Positions 8,344 through 17,542 of a DNA stretch of 62,583 bases are shown in pieces. The notes under the pieces are model-generated. The model saw only the letters and a list, made by a program, of their open reading frames with translations. It made no database searches and was not told where the DNA came from. The first letter of the stretch is position 1; every line of letters starts with the position of its first letter. Both the position numbers and the translations under genes were made by a program. The DNA is from an uncultured Clostridia bacterium (lineage in GTDB: Bacteria > Bacillota > Clostridia > TANB77 > CAG-508). The stretch spans positions 1 through 62,583 of the forward strand of contig CALXEX010000007.1 in assembly GCA_944387445.1 (NCBI GenBank). Direction: 5' to 3'.

Positions 8344-8383
8344 AAAGGTGGACAAAACCATATTCTGGTATATGTCCACCTTT
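8344..8383. terminator. bidirectional terminator
   Basis: AAAGGTGGACA pairs with TGTCCACCTTT. It now serves the 3' end of the GGGtGRT gene on the minus strand and the integrase remnant on the plus strand. Confidence 0.7.
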
Positions 8384-8426
8384 ATCATTTTTATTTTTAT
8401 ATTTTGCTAGAATTTAGTATTTTCAA

Positions 8427-9428
8427 CTATTTCATTGCTTCTTCTACTGCAACAGCTACTGCAACTGATGCTCCAACCATTGGGTTATTACCCATTCCGA
8501 TTAATCCCATCATTTCAACATGTGCTGGTACTGATGAGCTTCCTGCAAATTGTGCATCTGAGTGCATTCTTCCCATTGTGTCTGTCATACCATATGATGC
8601 TGGTCCTGCTGCCATATTGTCTGGGTGTAATGTTCTTCCTGTTCCTCCACCTGATGCTACTGAGAAATATTTCTTTCCTTCTGCTAATCTTTCTTTTTTG
8701 TATGTTCCTGCAACTGGATGTTGGAATCTTGTTGGGTTTGTTGAGTTTCCTGTAATTGATACATCAACATCTTCCATCCACATGATGGCTACACCTTCTC
8801 TAACATCATTTGCACCATAACATCTAACTTTACTTCTTTCTCCATCTGAGTATTTAATTTCTTCTACTACTTTTACTTTTCCTGTGAAGAAATCAAAGTC
8901 TGTTTTTACATATGTAAATCCATTAATTCTTGAGATAACTTGTGCAGCATCTTTTCCTAATCCGTTTAAGATAACTCTTAATGGTTCTTTTCTTACTTTA
9001 TTTGCTGATTTTGCAATTCCGATTGCTCCTTCAGCTGCTGCAAAGCTTTCATGTCCTGCTAAGAATGCAAAACATTTTGTATCTTCTGATAATAGCATTG
9101 ATGCTAAGTTTCCATGTCCTAATCCAACTTTTCTATCATCTGCAACTGAACCAGGGATACAGAAAGCTTGTAATCCTTCTCCAATTGCTTTAGCTGCGTC
9201 TGCTGCTTTTGTGCAACCTTTTTTAATTGCTATTGCTGCTCCTAATGTATATGCCCAAGCTGCATTTTCAAAACAGATTGGTTGTACTCCTTTTACGATG
9301 TCATATGGATTAAATCCTTTGTCTGTACATATTTTTAATGCATCTTCAAAATCCTTTATTCCATATTTTTCCATTACTGGTTTTATTTGATCTATTCTTC
9401 TTTCATAACTTTCAAATGTTACTGCCAT
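8427..9428 (-). CDS. GGGtGRT family protein
   Basis: Protein of 333 residues of the family named for its GGGTGRT motif, present here in SVASGGGTGRTLHPDNM (about residue 260). Its biochemical role is not established. The family is typically encoded beside a NifU-like iron-sulfur scaffold, as here at 10050, so a role in metal-cluster assembly is inferred. It has no membrane segment. The start has AGGGAGG upstream. The last residues (ASVAVAVAVEEAMK) differ from the orphan 3' copy at 7269, so this end may have been supplied by an integrating element. Confidence 0.9.
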   Translation of the reverse strand: MAVTFESYERRIDQIKPVMEKYGIKDFEDALKICTDKGFNPYDIVKGVQPICFENAAWAYTLGAAIAIKKGCTKAADAAKAIGEGLQAFCIPGSVADDRKVGLGHGNLASMLLSEDTKCFAFLAGHESFAAAEGAIGIAKSANKVRKEPLRVILNGLGKDAAQVISRINGFTYVKTDFDFFTGKVKVVEEIKYSDGERSKVRCYGANDVREGVAIMWMEDVDVSITGNSTNPTRFQHPVAGTYKKERLAEGKKYFSVASGGGTGRTLHPDNMAAGPASYGMTDTMGRMHSDAQFAGSSSVPAHVEMMGLIGMGNNPMVGASVAVAVAVEEAMK

Positions 9429-9446
9429 TTTATTTCCTCCCTATTC

Positions 9447-9602
9447 TTATATTTTTTTATCAAAATATTCTATAAATTTCTCTAATTCCGTAATGTATTC
9501 TTCCTTTATTCTATTGTGTATCTCTTCTGCTACATCTTCTTTATATGTATGTGTTACTAAATTTCTATCTTTTAACATATACATATCTGTTTCACCATCA
9601 AA
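9447..9602 (-). pseudogene. C-terminal remnant of a HI0074-like nucleotidyltransferase-binding protein
   Basis: Open codons read FDGETDMYMLKDRNLVTHTY and continue KEDVAEEIHNRI to a stop. This resembles the C-terminal half of the HI0074 substrate-binding partner of MNT nucleotidyltransferases (motif DRNLTVHTY). The N-terminal part is missing. It follows in the same frame after two consecutive stop codons (TGA TAA) at the end of the gene at 9609, so it is not translated as a fusion. Confidence 0.6.
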
Positions 9603-9608
9603 TTTTTA

Positions 9609-9977
9609 TCATAGTTCTAGTTCATCATCTTCATGTTCTTGTCTTGCTTCTCTTAGTGTTCTCCCACCATAATAATTTACTTTTCCTAAACTTTCTTCTC
9701 TTCTTTTCTCATACTCTAAGTATCTTTTTACTTCATCATAACTTTTTCCTTGTTTATACATCTTGATAGCTAATAAGATAACTTGAGCTGGTAAAATTTC
9801 AGCATAAGATCTTAATAATCTATTGAATGCATCTATTCGTTCACTATCCTCATCCTTTTTCTTCCTATTTGTAGCACTAGCCCTTTTTTGTTCAAGTATC
9901 TGTTTTCCCTGTATTAATGCCCTATCAATTCTATGTTTCTCACTCACAGTTGGTCTTTTAATAGTTGGTCTTTTCAT
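9609..9977 (-). CDS. hypothetical charged protein (122 aa)
   Basis: Soluble protein, basic at the N-terminus (MKRPTIKRPTVSEKHRIDRA), with a middle helix around SYAEILPAQVILLAIKMYK and an acidic tail (EDDELEL). It lies between the NifU-like gene and the GGGtGRT gene, in the same direction. I do not recognise the family. The helix could bind a partner, but no function can be given. The ATG has only a weak AGGAATGAT upstream. Confidence 0.6.
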   Translation of the reverse strand: MKRPTIKRPTVSEKHRIDRALIQGKQILEQKRASATNRKKKDEDSERIDAFNRLLRSYAEILPAQVILLAIKMYKQGKSYDEVKRYLEYEKRREESLGKVNYYGGRTLREARQEHEDDELEL

Positions 9978-10049
9978 ATATACATCATTCCTTTAAATTT
10001 TTTACACTCCACAATCCCTAGCAGAAGAATTTCACTTCTCATTCGTTTT

Positions 10050-10742
10050 CTATTCTTGTCTTGGGTCAATCTTCTTAACAGCCTCATCAAATCTTCCATA
10101 AGTACCAGAAGCTTTTTCAATAGCTTCCATTGGGTCCATACCTTTTTTGATATTATCCATCATTTTACCCATATGAACATATTTATATCCGATGATTTGG
10201 TCATCTTTATCTAATCCTAATTCAACAATATAACCTTCTGTTAATTGTAAATATCTTGGTCCTTTTAATGTACTTGAATAAATTGTTCCAACTTGTGATG
10301 TATGACCTTTTCCTAAATCTTCAAGTCCTGCACCTACTGGAAGTCCTCCTTCTGAGAAAGCTGTTTGTGTTCTTCCATATACGATTTGTAAGAATAATTC
10401 TCTCATAGCAGTATTGATGGCATCACAAACTAAGTCTGTATTTAATGCTTCTAATATTGTTTTTCCTGTTAAAATTTCTCCAGCCATGGCTGCTGAATGT
10501 GTCATTCCTGAACATCCAATTGTTTCAATTAATGCTTCTTGAATGATACCATCTTTTACATTTAAAGTTAATTTACATGCGCCTTGTTGTGGTGCACACC
10601 ATCCAATACCATGTGTTAAACCTGATATATCTTTTATTTCTTTAGCTTTTACCCATTTTCCTTCTTCTGGAATTGGTGCTGGTCCATGGTCTACTCCTTT
10701 TTTTACAACACACATTTCTTCTAATTCTTTTGAATAAATCAT
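10050..10742 (-). CDS. NifU-like iron-sulfur cluster scaffold protein
   Basis: Protein of 230 residues related to IscU/NifU scaffolds that hold nascent Fe-S clusters. It includes GWCAPQQGACKL and ETIGCSGMTHSAAMAGEILTG, the latter like the conserved GCxxx-S-S/A-M-GK segment of the U-type fold, with candidate cluster-binding cysteines. The start at 10742 is chosen because GGAG is 8 bases upstream, while an ATG two codons earlier is too close. It is the first gene of the group that ends with GGGtGRT, the usual partner of this variant. Confidence 0.85.
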   Translation of the reverse strand: MIYSKELEEMCVVKKGVDHGPAPIPEEGKWVKAKEIKDISGLTHGIGWCAPQQGACKLTLNVKDGIIQEALIETIGCSGMTHSAAMAGEILTGKTILEALNTDLVCDAINTAMRELFLQIVYGRTQTAFSEGGLPVGAGLEDLGKGHTSQVGTIYSSTLKGPRYLQLTEGYIVELGLDKDDQIIGYKYVHMGKMMDNIKKGMDPMEAIEKASGTYGRFDEAVKKIDPRQE

Positions 10743-10814
10743 TTTCATTGCTCCTTTCAATACTTGATTTGTATATATATTTTTTAGGTAAATTACCTAA
10801 ATTTAAAAACATTT

Positions 10815-11927
10815 CTACTCTTCATCAATTTCATCTTCTGAAAATAATATTTGATTTCGAACTGGTTTCTTAAAATCATCTTTTGTTACATCATTTTTTA
10901 TTTTACTTTTACCCCTTTTATTGGTTGATTCTGTCACTTTTTTCTTTTTTGGTTTTGTTCCTTTATTTGGAATATCATTTGTTTTTCTTGCTTGCAATTC
11001 TTGCTGTAATTTTCTCATTTTCTCTATTGTATCATCATTTGACACTTTATTGGTTGCTTTTGACGACTTATTGCTTACTGTAACCGTATCTCCATGTTGT
11101 CTATCTATTTTTTTATTATTGGGATTCTCTTCATTTTTTTGAAGATTTTTACTACTTTTTGGAATATATTGTTCCATAGAAGTATTATCATGACTCCACA
11201 TAGTTTTTTCTTTTTTTCGAATATGTGCATCCCAATTATTTTCTATTTTATGACTTTTAATTTGGTTATATTGTTTTTGAATTCCTAAATTTGGTGTTTC
11301 ATCTTCTCTTATATAACCATCATTTTCTAATTCGTCTTCTTGTGTGTTATATTCTATAATATTTTTGGTATCTTGTTCTATATAAATCCCTGCACTGTAT
11401 TCTTCCACTTCTGCTAAGTTTCTTGCACCATTAAAATATCGATATAATATATCTTTATCCTTTTTAGAGACTTGTTCTGGTCCAATTCCTAAATATTTAT
11501 ATCTCCATATAACATGACGTTCATAGCTATTAAATGCATTATTTACCAAATCTTCATAACTATATTCTGCTCGAAATTTCATATTGGTTATGGATATGGT
11601 AAGATTGCTCCACATTTCTCCTGTTGTTGTTCGCTTAAATTCTTCTCTTAATAGCTTAATATTGTCATATAATTTTGATACTAAATCCAAATATTGTGTT
11701 TCATCAATATTAAATTTTCCTGGAACCTCATAGACATTAACAGGATTTTTTCTAAATATTCCTTTCGGAATATAATAGAAAAATAATTCTCCTGTTGGTT
11801 CTTTTTTTCCATTGTCTATGACAGAACTATATAAATATATCGATTCCCACTTTTCTGGAATTAAATATAGCAATTTTCTTTGTATTTCTTCATATATTTC
11901 TTTTATCTGTTTTGTATGATTTAACAT
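10815..11927 (-). CDS. YezG-like immunity/antitoxin-domain protein with long charged tail
   Basis: Residues 1-165 match the YezG (DUF600) pattern: IPEKWESIYLYSSV, ELFFYYIPKG, MWSNLTISI, and YERHVIWRYKYLGIGP at the end. YezG-type proteins are immunity proteins for secreted nuclease toxins. Residues 170-370 form a low-complexity Lys, Asn, Asp and Glu tail with no domain I recognise. No toxin is encoded next to it, and it abuts gpmI with a 6-base gap, so it may be a housekeeping derivative. No clear ribosome binding site precedes the ATG, so coupling to gpmI is likely. Confidence 0.7.
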   Translation of the reverse strand: MLNHTKQIKEIYEEIQRKLLYLIPEKWESIYLYSSVIDNGKKEPTGELFFYYIPKGIFRKNPVNVYEVPGKFNIDETQYLDLVSKLYDNIKLLREEFKRTTTGEMWSNLTISITNMKFRAEYSYEDLVNNAFNSYERHVIWRYKYLGIGPEQVSKKDKDILYRYFNGARNLAEVEEYSAGIYIEQDTKNIIEYNTQEDELENDGYIREDETPNLGIQKQYNQIKSHKIENNWDAHIRKKEKTMWSHDNTSMEQYIPKSSKNLQKNEENPNNKKIDRQHGDTVTVSNKSSKATNKVSNDDTIEKMRKLQQELQARKTNDIPNKGTKPKKKKVTESTNKRGKSKIKNDVTKDDFKKPVRNQILFSEDEIDEE

Positions 11928-11933
11928 ATCCTT

Positions 11934-13475
11934 TTATTCCTTATCTAATAAACTTTCTCCTGTCATTTCCTCTGGTTTGTCTAAATGCATTAGATCAAGC
12001 ATAGTTGGAGCTAAATCTGCTAATTTTCCACCTGATTTTAGTTTTAATGTTGTATCTGGCGTTACTAATATAATTGGTACAGGATTTGTTGTATGTGCAG
12101 TATGAGGTTCTCCTGTTTTGTAATCTATCATTTGTTCTGCATTTCCATGGTCTGCTGTAATAATTAAATTACCTTGTTTTTCCTCGACTAGACTTACAAC
12201 TTTTCCTACACATTCATCTACTGCTTCAACTGCTTTTATAGCTGCTTCTAAACTTCCTGTATGTCCAACCATATCTGTATTTGCATAGTTTAATATGATA
12301 CTATCATATTTATCACTTTGAATTGCTTCTAACACTTTATCTGTTACTTCATATGCACTCATTTCAGGTTTCATGTCATATGTTTCTACTTTTGGAGATG
12401 GTACCAATATTCTATCTTCTCCTGGATATTGTTTTTCTTCTCCACCATTAAAGAAAAATGTAACATGTGCATATTTTTCTGTTTCTGCAATTCTTAATTG
12501 TGTATATCCTAATTTACTAATATATTCTCCAAATGTATTGTGTAATGGTTCTTTTTTGAATGCAATATGGACATTTGGCATTGTTTCATCATAACTTGTA
12601 AAACATACATAGTATAAATCTAAATCTTTCTTTGTCTCAAATCCATCAAATTCTGGATCTACTAATGCTCTAGTAATTTCTCTTGCTCTATCTGGTCTAA
12701 AGTTGAAGAAAATAACAGAGTCATTTTTTTCAATTTTTGCAATTGGTTCTTCTCCATTGCAAATAACGGTTGGTTCAACAAATTCATCAAATACTTCTTT
12801 TTGATAAGAATCTTCGATTGCTTTTACAGCGCTTCCTGCTTTAATTCCTTCACCATTAACAAGCGCATTATAGCATTTTTGAACTCTTTCCCATCTTTTA
12901 TCTCTGTCCATTGCATAAAATCTACCTGATAAACTTGCAATTTTTCCTACATTTTTTTCTTTCATTTTTTCTTCTAGTTTTACAATATAGCTTTCAGCAG
13001 ATGCTGGTGGTGTGTCTCTTCCATCTAAGAAACAATGTACATATACATTTTCAAAATCTCTTCTTTTTGCCATTTCTAATAATCCATATAGATGACGATT
13101 ATGACTATGTACACCTCCATCTGATACCAATCCTAAAATATGTAATTTAGAATTGTGTTTTTTGCAATTTTCAATTGCTGAAATAAATTCTGGATTTGAG
13201 AAGAAATCTCCATCTTCTATTGATTTTGTAATTCTTGTTAATTCTTGGTATACAATTCTTCCCGCTCCAATATTTGTGTGTCCTACTTCAGAATTTCCCA
13301 TTTGTCCTTCTGGTAATCCAACATATAATCCACTTGTATAGATATCTGTATTTGGATATTTTTTCATTAGTTTATCAATATTTGGTGTTTTGGCTAATTT
13401 TATAGCATTTCCGTCTTTATTTGGATTATCTCCAAAACCATCTAATATCATTAGCATTGTTAATTTATCTTTCAT
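11934..13475 (-). CDS. gpmI: 2,3-bisphosphoglycerate-independent phosphoglycerate mutase
   Basis: Manganese enzyme of glycolysis that interconverts 3- and 2-phosphoglycerate. At 513 residues it has normal length. Visible are the first metal ligand in [10 protein letters not shown], the catalytic Ser in GNSEVGH (about 60), [29 protein letters not shown] and the C-terminal ligands in [11 protein letters not shown]. It is the last glycolytic gene in the order gap, pgk, tpiA, gpmI on the minus strand. Two short ORFs lie between it and tpiA. Confidence 0.97.
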   Translation of the reverse strand: MKDKLTMLMILDGFGDNPNKDGNAIKLAKTPNIDKLMKKYPNTDIYTSGLYVGLPEGQMGNSEVGHTNIGAGRIVYQELTRITKSIEDGDFFSNPEFISAIENCKKHNSKLHILGLVSDGGVHSHNRHLYGLLEMAKRRDFENVYVHCFLDGRDTPPASAESYIVKLEEKMKEKNVGKIASLSGRFYAMDRDKRWERVQKCYNALVNGEGIKAGSAVKAIEDSYQKEVFDEFVEPTVICNGEEPIAKIEKNDSVIFFNFRPDRAREITRALVDPEFDGFETKKDLDLYYVCFTSYDETMPNVHIAFKKEPLHNTFGEYISKLGYTQLRIAETEKYAHVTFFFNGGEEKQYPGEDRILVPSPKVETYDMKPEMSAYEVTDKVLEAIQSDKYDSIILNYANTDMVGHTGSLEAAIKAVEAVDECVGKVVSLVEEKQGNLIITADHGNAEQMIDYKTGEPHTAHTTNPVPIILVTPDTTLKLKSGGKLADLAPTMLDLMHLDKPEEMTGESLLDKE

Positions 13476-13548
13476 TTCTTAACCTTCCTTTCCATTATTA
13501 AAGAGTTGAGATAAATAATTTATTTCCGAAAATATATATTATTTTCTT

Positions 13549-13695
13549 CTATCTTTCAGAACCTTTCTTTCTTTCACTTTTATGAAATAAACCTTCTAAG
13601 CTTGTATCAATATATTCCTGCATTTCTTGTTCTGGTGGAATAAAATCATACTTTTTCGGCATCTTATTGGGATTTTCCCCTGTATCTCCGTTCAT
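13549..13695 (-). CDS. possible small protein (48 aa)
   Basis: Open frame MNGDTGENPNKMPKKYDFI, continuing to KKGSER and a stop. It is hydrophilic and Pro/Lys-rich, without membrane segment. It begins 10 bases after the next small ORF, in the same direction, and has no clear ribosome binding site, so it would depend on coupling. Its composition (IPPEQEMQEYI) looks protein-like. No family is recognised. Confidence 0.4.
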   Translation of the reverse strand: MNGDTGENPNKMPKKYDFIPPEQEMQEYIDTSLEGLFHKSERKKGSER

Positions 13696-13705
13696 TTATC
13701 TTTTT

Positions 13706-13810
13706 TTAAAATTTTATTTCTTCTTGTGTACGCCTACCTAACAATTTCTGAGAAATTCCTTTTGCTTGGCTTGCAATCTCTCTTCTGAATTTTTCTTCCC
13801 TCTCTCCCAT
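13706..13810 (-). CDS. possible small protein (34 aa)
   Basis: Open frame MGEREEKFRREIASQAKGIS ending RRTQEEIKF. It is a charged helix-like peptide preceded by AAGGAG 11 bases upstream of the ATG. It starts about 50 bases after tpiA and may be co-transcribed with it. No family is recognised. Confidence 0.45.
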   Translation of the reverse strand: MGEREEKFRREIASQAKGISQKLLGRRTQEEIKF

Positions 13811-13859
13811 TTTACAAACAACTCCTTATCAACCGATGTTTAACGATACAAGATAATAA

Positions 13860-14612
13860 TTATTTGTCAAAGTTAACAATCTTTGAAAATTCTTCTGGAT
13901 CTAAACTTGCTCCACCAACTAATCCTCCATCTATATCAGACATTGTGAATAGTTCTTTTGCATTTTTAGATTTTACACTTCCACCATACTGTATTATAAC
14001 GCTATCTGCTACATTTTGTCCATAAATTTCGGCAATTTTCTTACGGATATCTTTAATTGAGTTATTTGCATCTTCACTTGTTGCTGTTTTTCCTGTTCCA
14101 ATTGCCCAGATTGGTTCATAAGCAATAATTGTATTTTTTACTTGTTCTTCTGTTAATCCCTCTAATGCTAATTCTGTTTGTTTTGTAATAATTTCTGCTG
14201 TCTTTCCAGCTTCTCTTTGTTCTAATGTTTCTCCAACACATACAATTGGTTTTAATCCATTTGCAAATGCAGATTTTATTTTTTTATTAACACTTTCATC
14301 TGTTTCATTAAAATATTGTCTTCTTTCTGAATGTCCAATAATGACATATTCTACATTAATAGATTTTAACATTTTTGCTGATACTTCTCCTGTGTAAGCA
14401 CCTTTTTCTTCAAAATGCATATTTTGTGCACCAATTTTGATATTGGTATTTTGTGCAGTTAATAAAGCATAAAATAAATCAGTAAATGGAACACATAAAA
14501 TCACTTCATTTTGTGTTTCACCTACTAATTTTGATAATTCGTCAATATATCTAATTGTCTCATCTGGAAGCATATTCATTTTCCAGTTTCCTGCGATTAC
14601 TTTTCTTCTCAT
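13860..14612 (-). CDS. tpiA: triosephosphate isomerase
   Basis: Interconverts dihydroxyacetone phosphate and glyceraldehyde 3-phosphate. The 250 residues show the full TIM-barrel signature: the GNWKMN lysine, the catalytic His in VIIGHSERR (about 95), the catalytic Glu in AYEPIWAIGTG (about 166) and the phosphate-binding IQYGGSV. The start follows AAAGGAGG. It has its own promoter at 14651-14679, so it is not wholly dependent on pgk transcription. Confidence 0.98.
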   Translation of the reverse strand: MRRKVIAGNWKMNMLPDETIRYIDELSKLVGETQNEVILCVPFTDLFYALLTAQNTNIKIGAQNMHFEEKGAYTGEVSAKMLKSINVEYVIIGHSERRQYFNETDESVNKKIKSAFANGLKPIVCVGETLEQREAGKTAEIITKQTELALEGLTEEQVKNTIIAYEPIWAIGTGKTATSEDANNSIKDIRKKIAEIYGQNVADSVIIQYGGSVKSKNAKELFTMSDIDGGLVGGASLDPEEFSKIVNFDK

Positions 14613-14650
14613 AAAAAATTCCTCCTTTACACGCCACTACGGACAGTAAC

Positions 14651-14679
14651 ATTGTATAACAAAAGAGAATACTTTTCAA
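14651..14679 (-). promoter_or_regulatory. tpiA promoter with -35 inside a hairpin
   Basis: Minus strand TTGAAA (14679-14674), 17-base spacer, TACAAT (14656-14651). The -35 box lies in the loop and stem of the AATACTTGAAAAGTATT hairpin. The pgk and gap promoters have the same layout. Confidence 0.8.
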
Positions 14680-14690
14680 GTATTCTCTTT
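14662..14690 (-). terminator. hairpin between pgk and tpiA
   Basis: AAAGAGAATACTT pairs with AAGTATTCTCTTT and is followed by TTGTTA on the minus strand. It is a weak terminator that overlaps the tpiA promoter. Confidence 0.6.
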
Positions 14691-14723
14691 GTTTTTCCTT
14701 GTTTTTTCGTGTAACCACTCAAA

Positions 14724-14756
14724 ATGTCGCATAGACAAACGAACTCTATGCGACAT
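14724..14756. terminator. pgk terminator
   Basis: ATGTCGCATAGA pairs perfectly with TCTATGCGACAT just after the pgk stop. T-runs follow on both strands, the longer one on the plus strand. Confidence 0.75.
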
Positions 14757-14764
14757 ATCTTTTT

Positions 14765-15949
14765 TTATTTATCCATTAAAGCTTCAATTCCTGGTAATTT
14801 CTTTCCTTCTAAGAATTCTAGAGAAGCTCCTCCACCTGTTGAAATATGTGTCATTTTATCTTCTAATCCAGCTTTCTTAACGGCTGCTGCTGAATCACCA
14901 CCACCAATGATTGTTGTGGCATCAATTTCTGATAATATTTTTGCAATTGCATTTGTTCCAACAGCAAATTGATCAAATTCAAATACACCTAAAGGTCCGT
15001 TCCATACAACTGTTTTTGCTGTTTTTAATTCTTCTTCATACATTTTTATCGTTTCTGGTCCAATATCAAATCCTTCCCAACCAGCAGGAATTTCTGTATA
15101 TTTTACAACTTTACTTTCTGTATCTGCTTTAAATTCTTTTCCTATTTTTGTATCTACTGGAAGCATGAATTTAACACCTTTTTGTTTTGCTTTTTCCATA
15201 GCTTCTTTTGCTAAATCTAATTTATCCATTTCGCAAATTGAATTTCCTACTTCATATCCTTGTGCTTTAAAGAATGTATATGCCATTCCTCCACCAATCA
15301 TTAAGGTATCTACTTTGTCTAATAAATTATCAATAACACCTATTTTATCTGAAACTTTTGCTCCTCCTAAAATAGCAACAAATGGTCTTTCTGGATTATT
15401 TACAGCATTTCCTAAAAATTTTAATTCTTTTTCAATTAAAAATCCTGATACTGCTGGTAAATAACTTGCAATTCCTGTTGTTGAAGCATGGGCTCTATGT
15501 GCTGTTCCAAATGCATCATTTACATATACTTCTGCCATTGATGCTAATTTTTTAGAAAATTCTGGGTCATTATCTGTTTCTTCTTTATGGAATCTTACAT
15601 TTTCAAGTAATAAGATTTCTCCTTCTTTTAAATTGGCTGATTTTGTCATTGCATCTTCACCAATAACATCTTTTGCCATGATTACTTCTTGTCCTAATAA
15701 TTTTGATAATTCTTTCGCTACTGGTGCTAATGAAAATTCAGGTTTGAATTCTCCCTTTGGTCTTCCTAAATGTGATGCTAATATAATTTTACAATTTTGT
15801 TCTAATAAATATTTAATTGTTGGCAATGCTCCTACAATTCTTGCATTATCTGTTATATTTTGATTTTCGTCCATTGGTACATTAAAGTCACATCTTACAA
15901 ATACTTTTTTTCCTTTCAAATCAATATCTTTTACTGTTTTCTTATTCAT
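14765..15949 (-). CDS. pgk: phosphoglycerate kinase
   Basis: Transfers phosphate from 1,3-bisphosphoglycerate to ADP. With the start at 15949 ([13 protein letters not shown], after AGGGAGG) it has 394 residues, the normal length; the longer frame to 15982 is not supported by a ribosome binding site. Motifs: [38 protein letters not shown] and the nucleotide-binding end [11 protein letters not shown] with [16 protein letters not shown] palindrome lies in its leader. Confidence 0.97.
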   Translation of the reverse strand: MNKKTVKDIDLKGKKVFVRCDFNVPMDENQNITDNARIVGALPTIKYLLEQNCKIILASHLGRPKGEFKPEFSLAPVAKELSKLLGQEVIMAKDVIGEDAMTKSANLKEGEILLLENVRFHKEETDNDPEFSKKLASMAEVYVNDAFGTAHRAHASTTGIASYLPAVSGFLIEKELKFLGNAVNNPERPFVAILGGAKVSDKIGVIDNLLDKVDTLMIGGGMAYTFFKAQGYEVGNSICEMDKLDLAKEAMEKAKQKGVKFMLPVDTKIGKEFKADTESKVVKYTEIPAGWEGFDIGPETIKMYEEELKTAKTVVWNGPLGVFEFDQFAVGTNAIAKILSEIDATTIIGGGDSAAAVKKAGLEDKMTHISTGGGASLEFLEGKKLPGIEALMDK

Positions 15950-15967
15950 AATGAATCCTCCCTTTCT

Positions 15968-15989
15968 ACTGCATGAATTCATATGCAGT
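15968..15989. repeat. palindrome in the pgk leader
   Basis: ACTGCATGAATTCATATGCAGT can fold on itself near the pgk ribosome binding site. A regulatory role is only possible. Confidence 0.4.
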
Positions 15990-16008
15990 TCTCTTTCTCA
16001 ACAGTTCT

Positions 16009-16037
16009 ATTGTATAGCATTTTTTTCCAGTTTTCAA
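16009..16037 (-). promoter_or_regulatory. pgk promoter
   Basis: Minus strand TTGAAA (16037-16032), 17-base spacer, TACAAT (16014-16009), nearly identical to the tpiA and gap promoters. Confidence 0.8.
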
Positions 16038-16069
16038 GTAAAAAATTGTATTTTATTTGAATTTTTATA

Positions 16070-16098
16070 TTGATAAATACTTTACATTATAGTATACT
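16070..16098 (+). promoter_or_regulatory. promoter of the 25-residue peptide gene
   Basis: TTGATA (16070-16075), 17-base spacer, TATACT (16093-16098) on the plus strand, divergent from the pgk promoter. Confidence 0.8.
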
Positions 16099-16137
16099 TA
16101 TACCGTTCTTTTAATTACCTCCGGAAAGGAGTTAAAC

Positions 16138-16215
16138 ATGGATACAAACCAGCTTATCGTTTTCTTGCTAATGTTAGTACTAACATTAGTATATGGAAAC
16201 AAAGACCAAAACTAG
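16138..16215 (+). CDS. tiny membrane peptide (25 aa)
   Basis: MDTNQLIVFLLMLVLTLVYG followed by NKDQN: one hydrophobic helix with a polar tail. It has a complete expression unit: promoter, AAGGAG 7 bases before the ATG, and a terminator directly after the stop. A perfect 22-base palindrome (CTAATGTTAGT and its complement) lies within the frame. Size and hydrophobicity resemble holin-like type I toxins, but no antisense RNA is proven. It sits on the strand opposite to pgk and gap. Confidence 0.6.
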   Translation: MDTNQLIVFLLMLVLTLVYGNKDQN

Positions 16216-16233
16216 GTACATTTTGTACATAGT

Positions 16234-16266
16234 AAAAGACTAGGAATTGCCGTTCCTAGTCTTTTT
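16234..16266 (+). terminator. Rho-independent terminator
   Basis: AAAGACTAGGAA pairs with TTCCTAGTCTTT and is followed by a T-run. It closes the 25-residue peptide unit. Confidence 0.85.
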
Positions 16267-16415
16267 ATAGTTCCTTTGTATTACATGAATACTAACCAAT
16301 ATATCAATATTGACCAAATATTGATATTGCAATAGGAGGTGCTTAAAAGACGTTCTCTCTATTGACTACATATATAATACTACAAATATTAAAATATGTC
16401 AAATTTGCATTTTTA

Positions 16416-17456
<1,041 letters not shown>

Positions 17457-17485
17457 TTATTTTTTAGTCTCTCTCGACCTTTCTT

Positions 17486-17514
17486 ATTCTATACCAAAAA
17501 AGAATACTTTTCAA
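17486..17514 (-). promoter_or_regulatory. gap promoter with -35 inside the pyrD terminator
   Basis: Minus strand TTGAAA (17514-17509), 17-base spacer, TAGAAT (17491-17486). The -35 lies in the loop of the pyrD terminator hairpin. Confidence 0.8.
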
Positions 17515-17525
17515 GTATTCTTTTT
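17496..17525 (-). terminator. pyrD terminator
   Basis: AAAAAGAATACTT pairs with AAGTATTCTTTTT, followed by T-rich sequence on the minus strand. It ends the pyrimidine genes before gap. Confidence 0.8.
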
Positions 17526-17542
17526 GTTTTTTCCTATTTTTT

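Noticed and set aside
8435-9390. Long plus-strand frames opposite the GGGtGRT gene
   Set aside because: They are antisense shadows of a clearly conserved protein, with low-complexity Leu-rich translations and no ribosome binding site.
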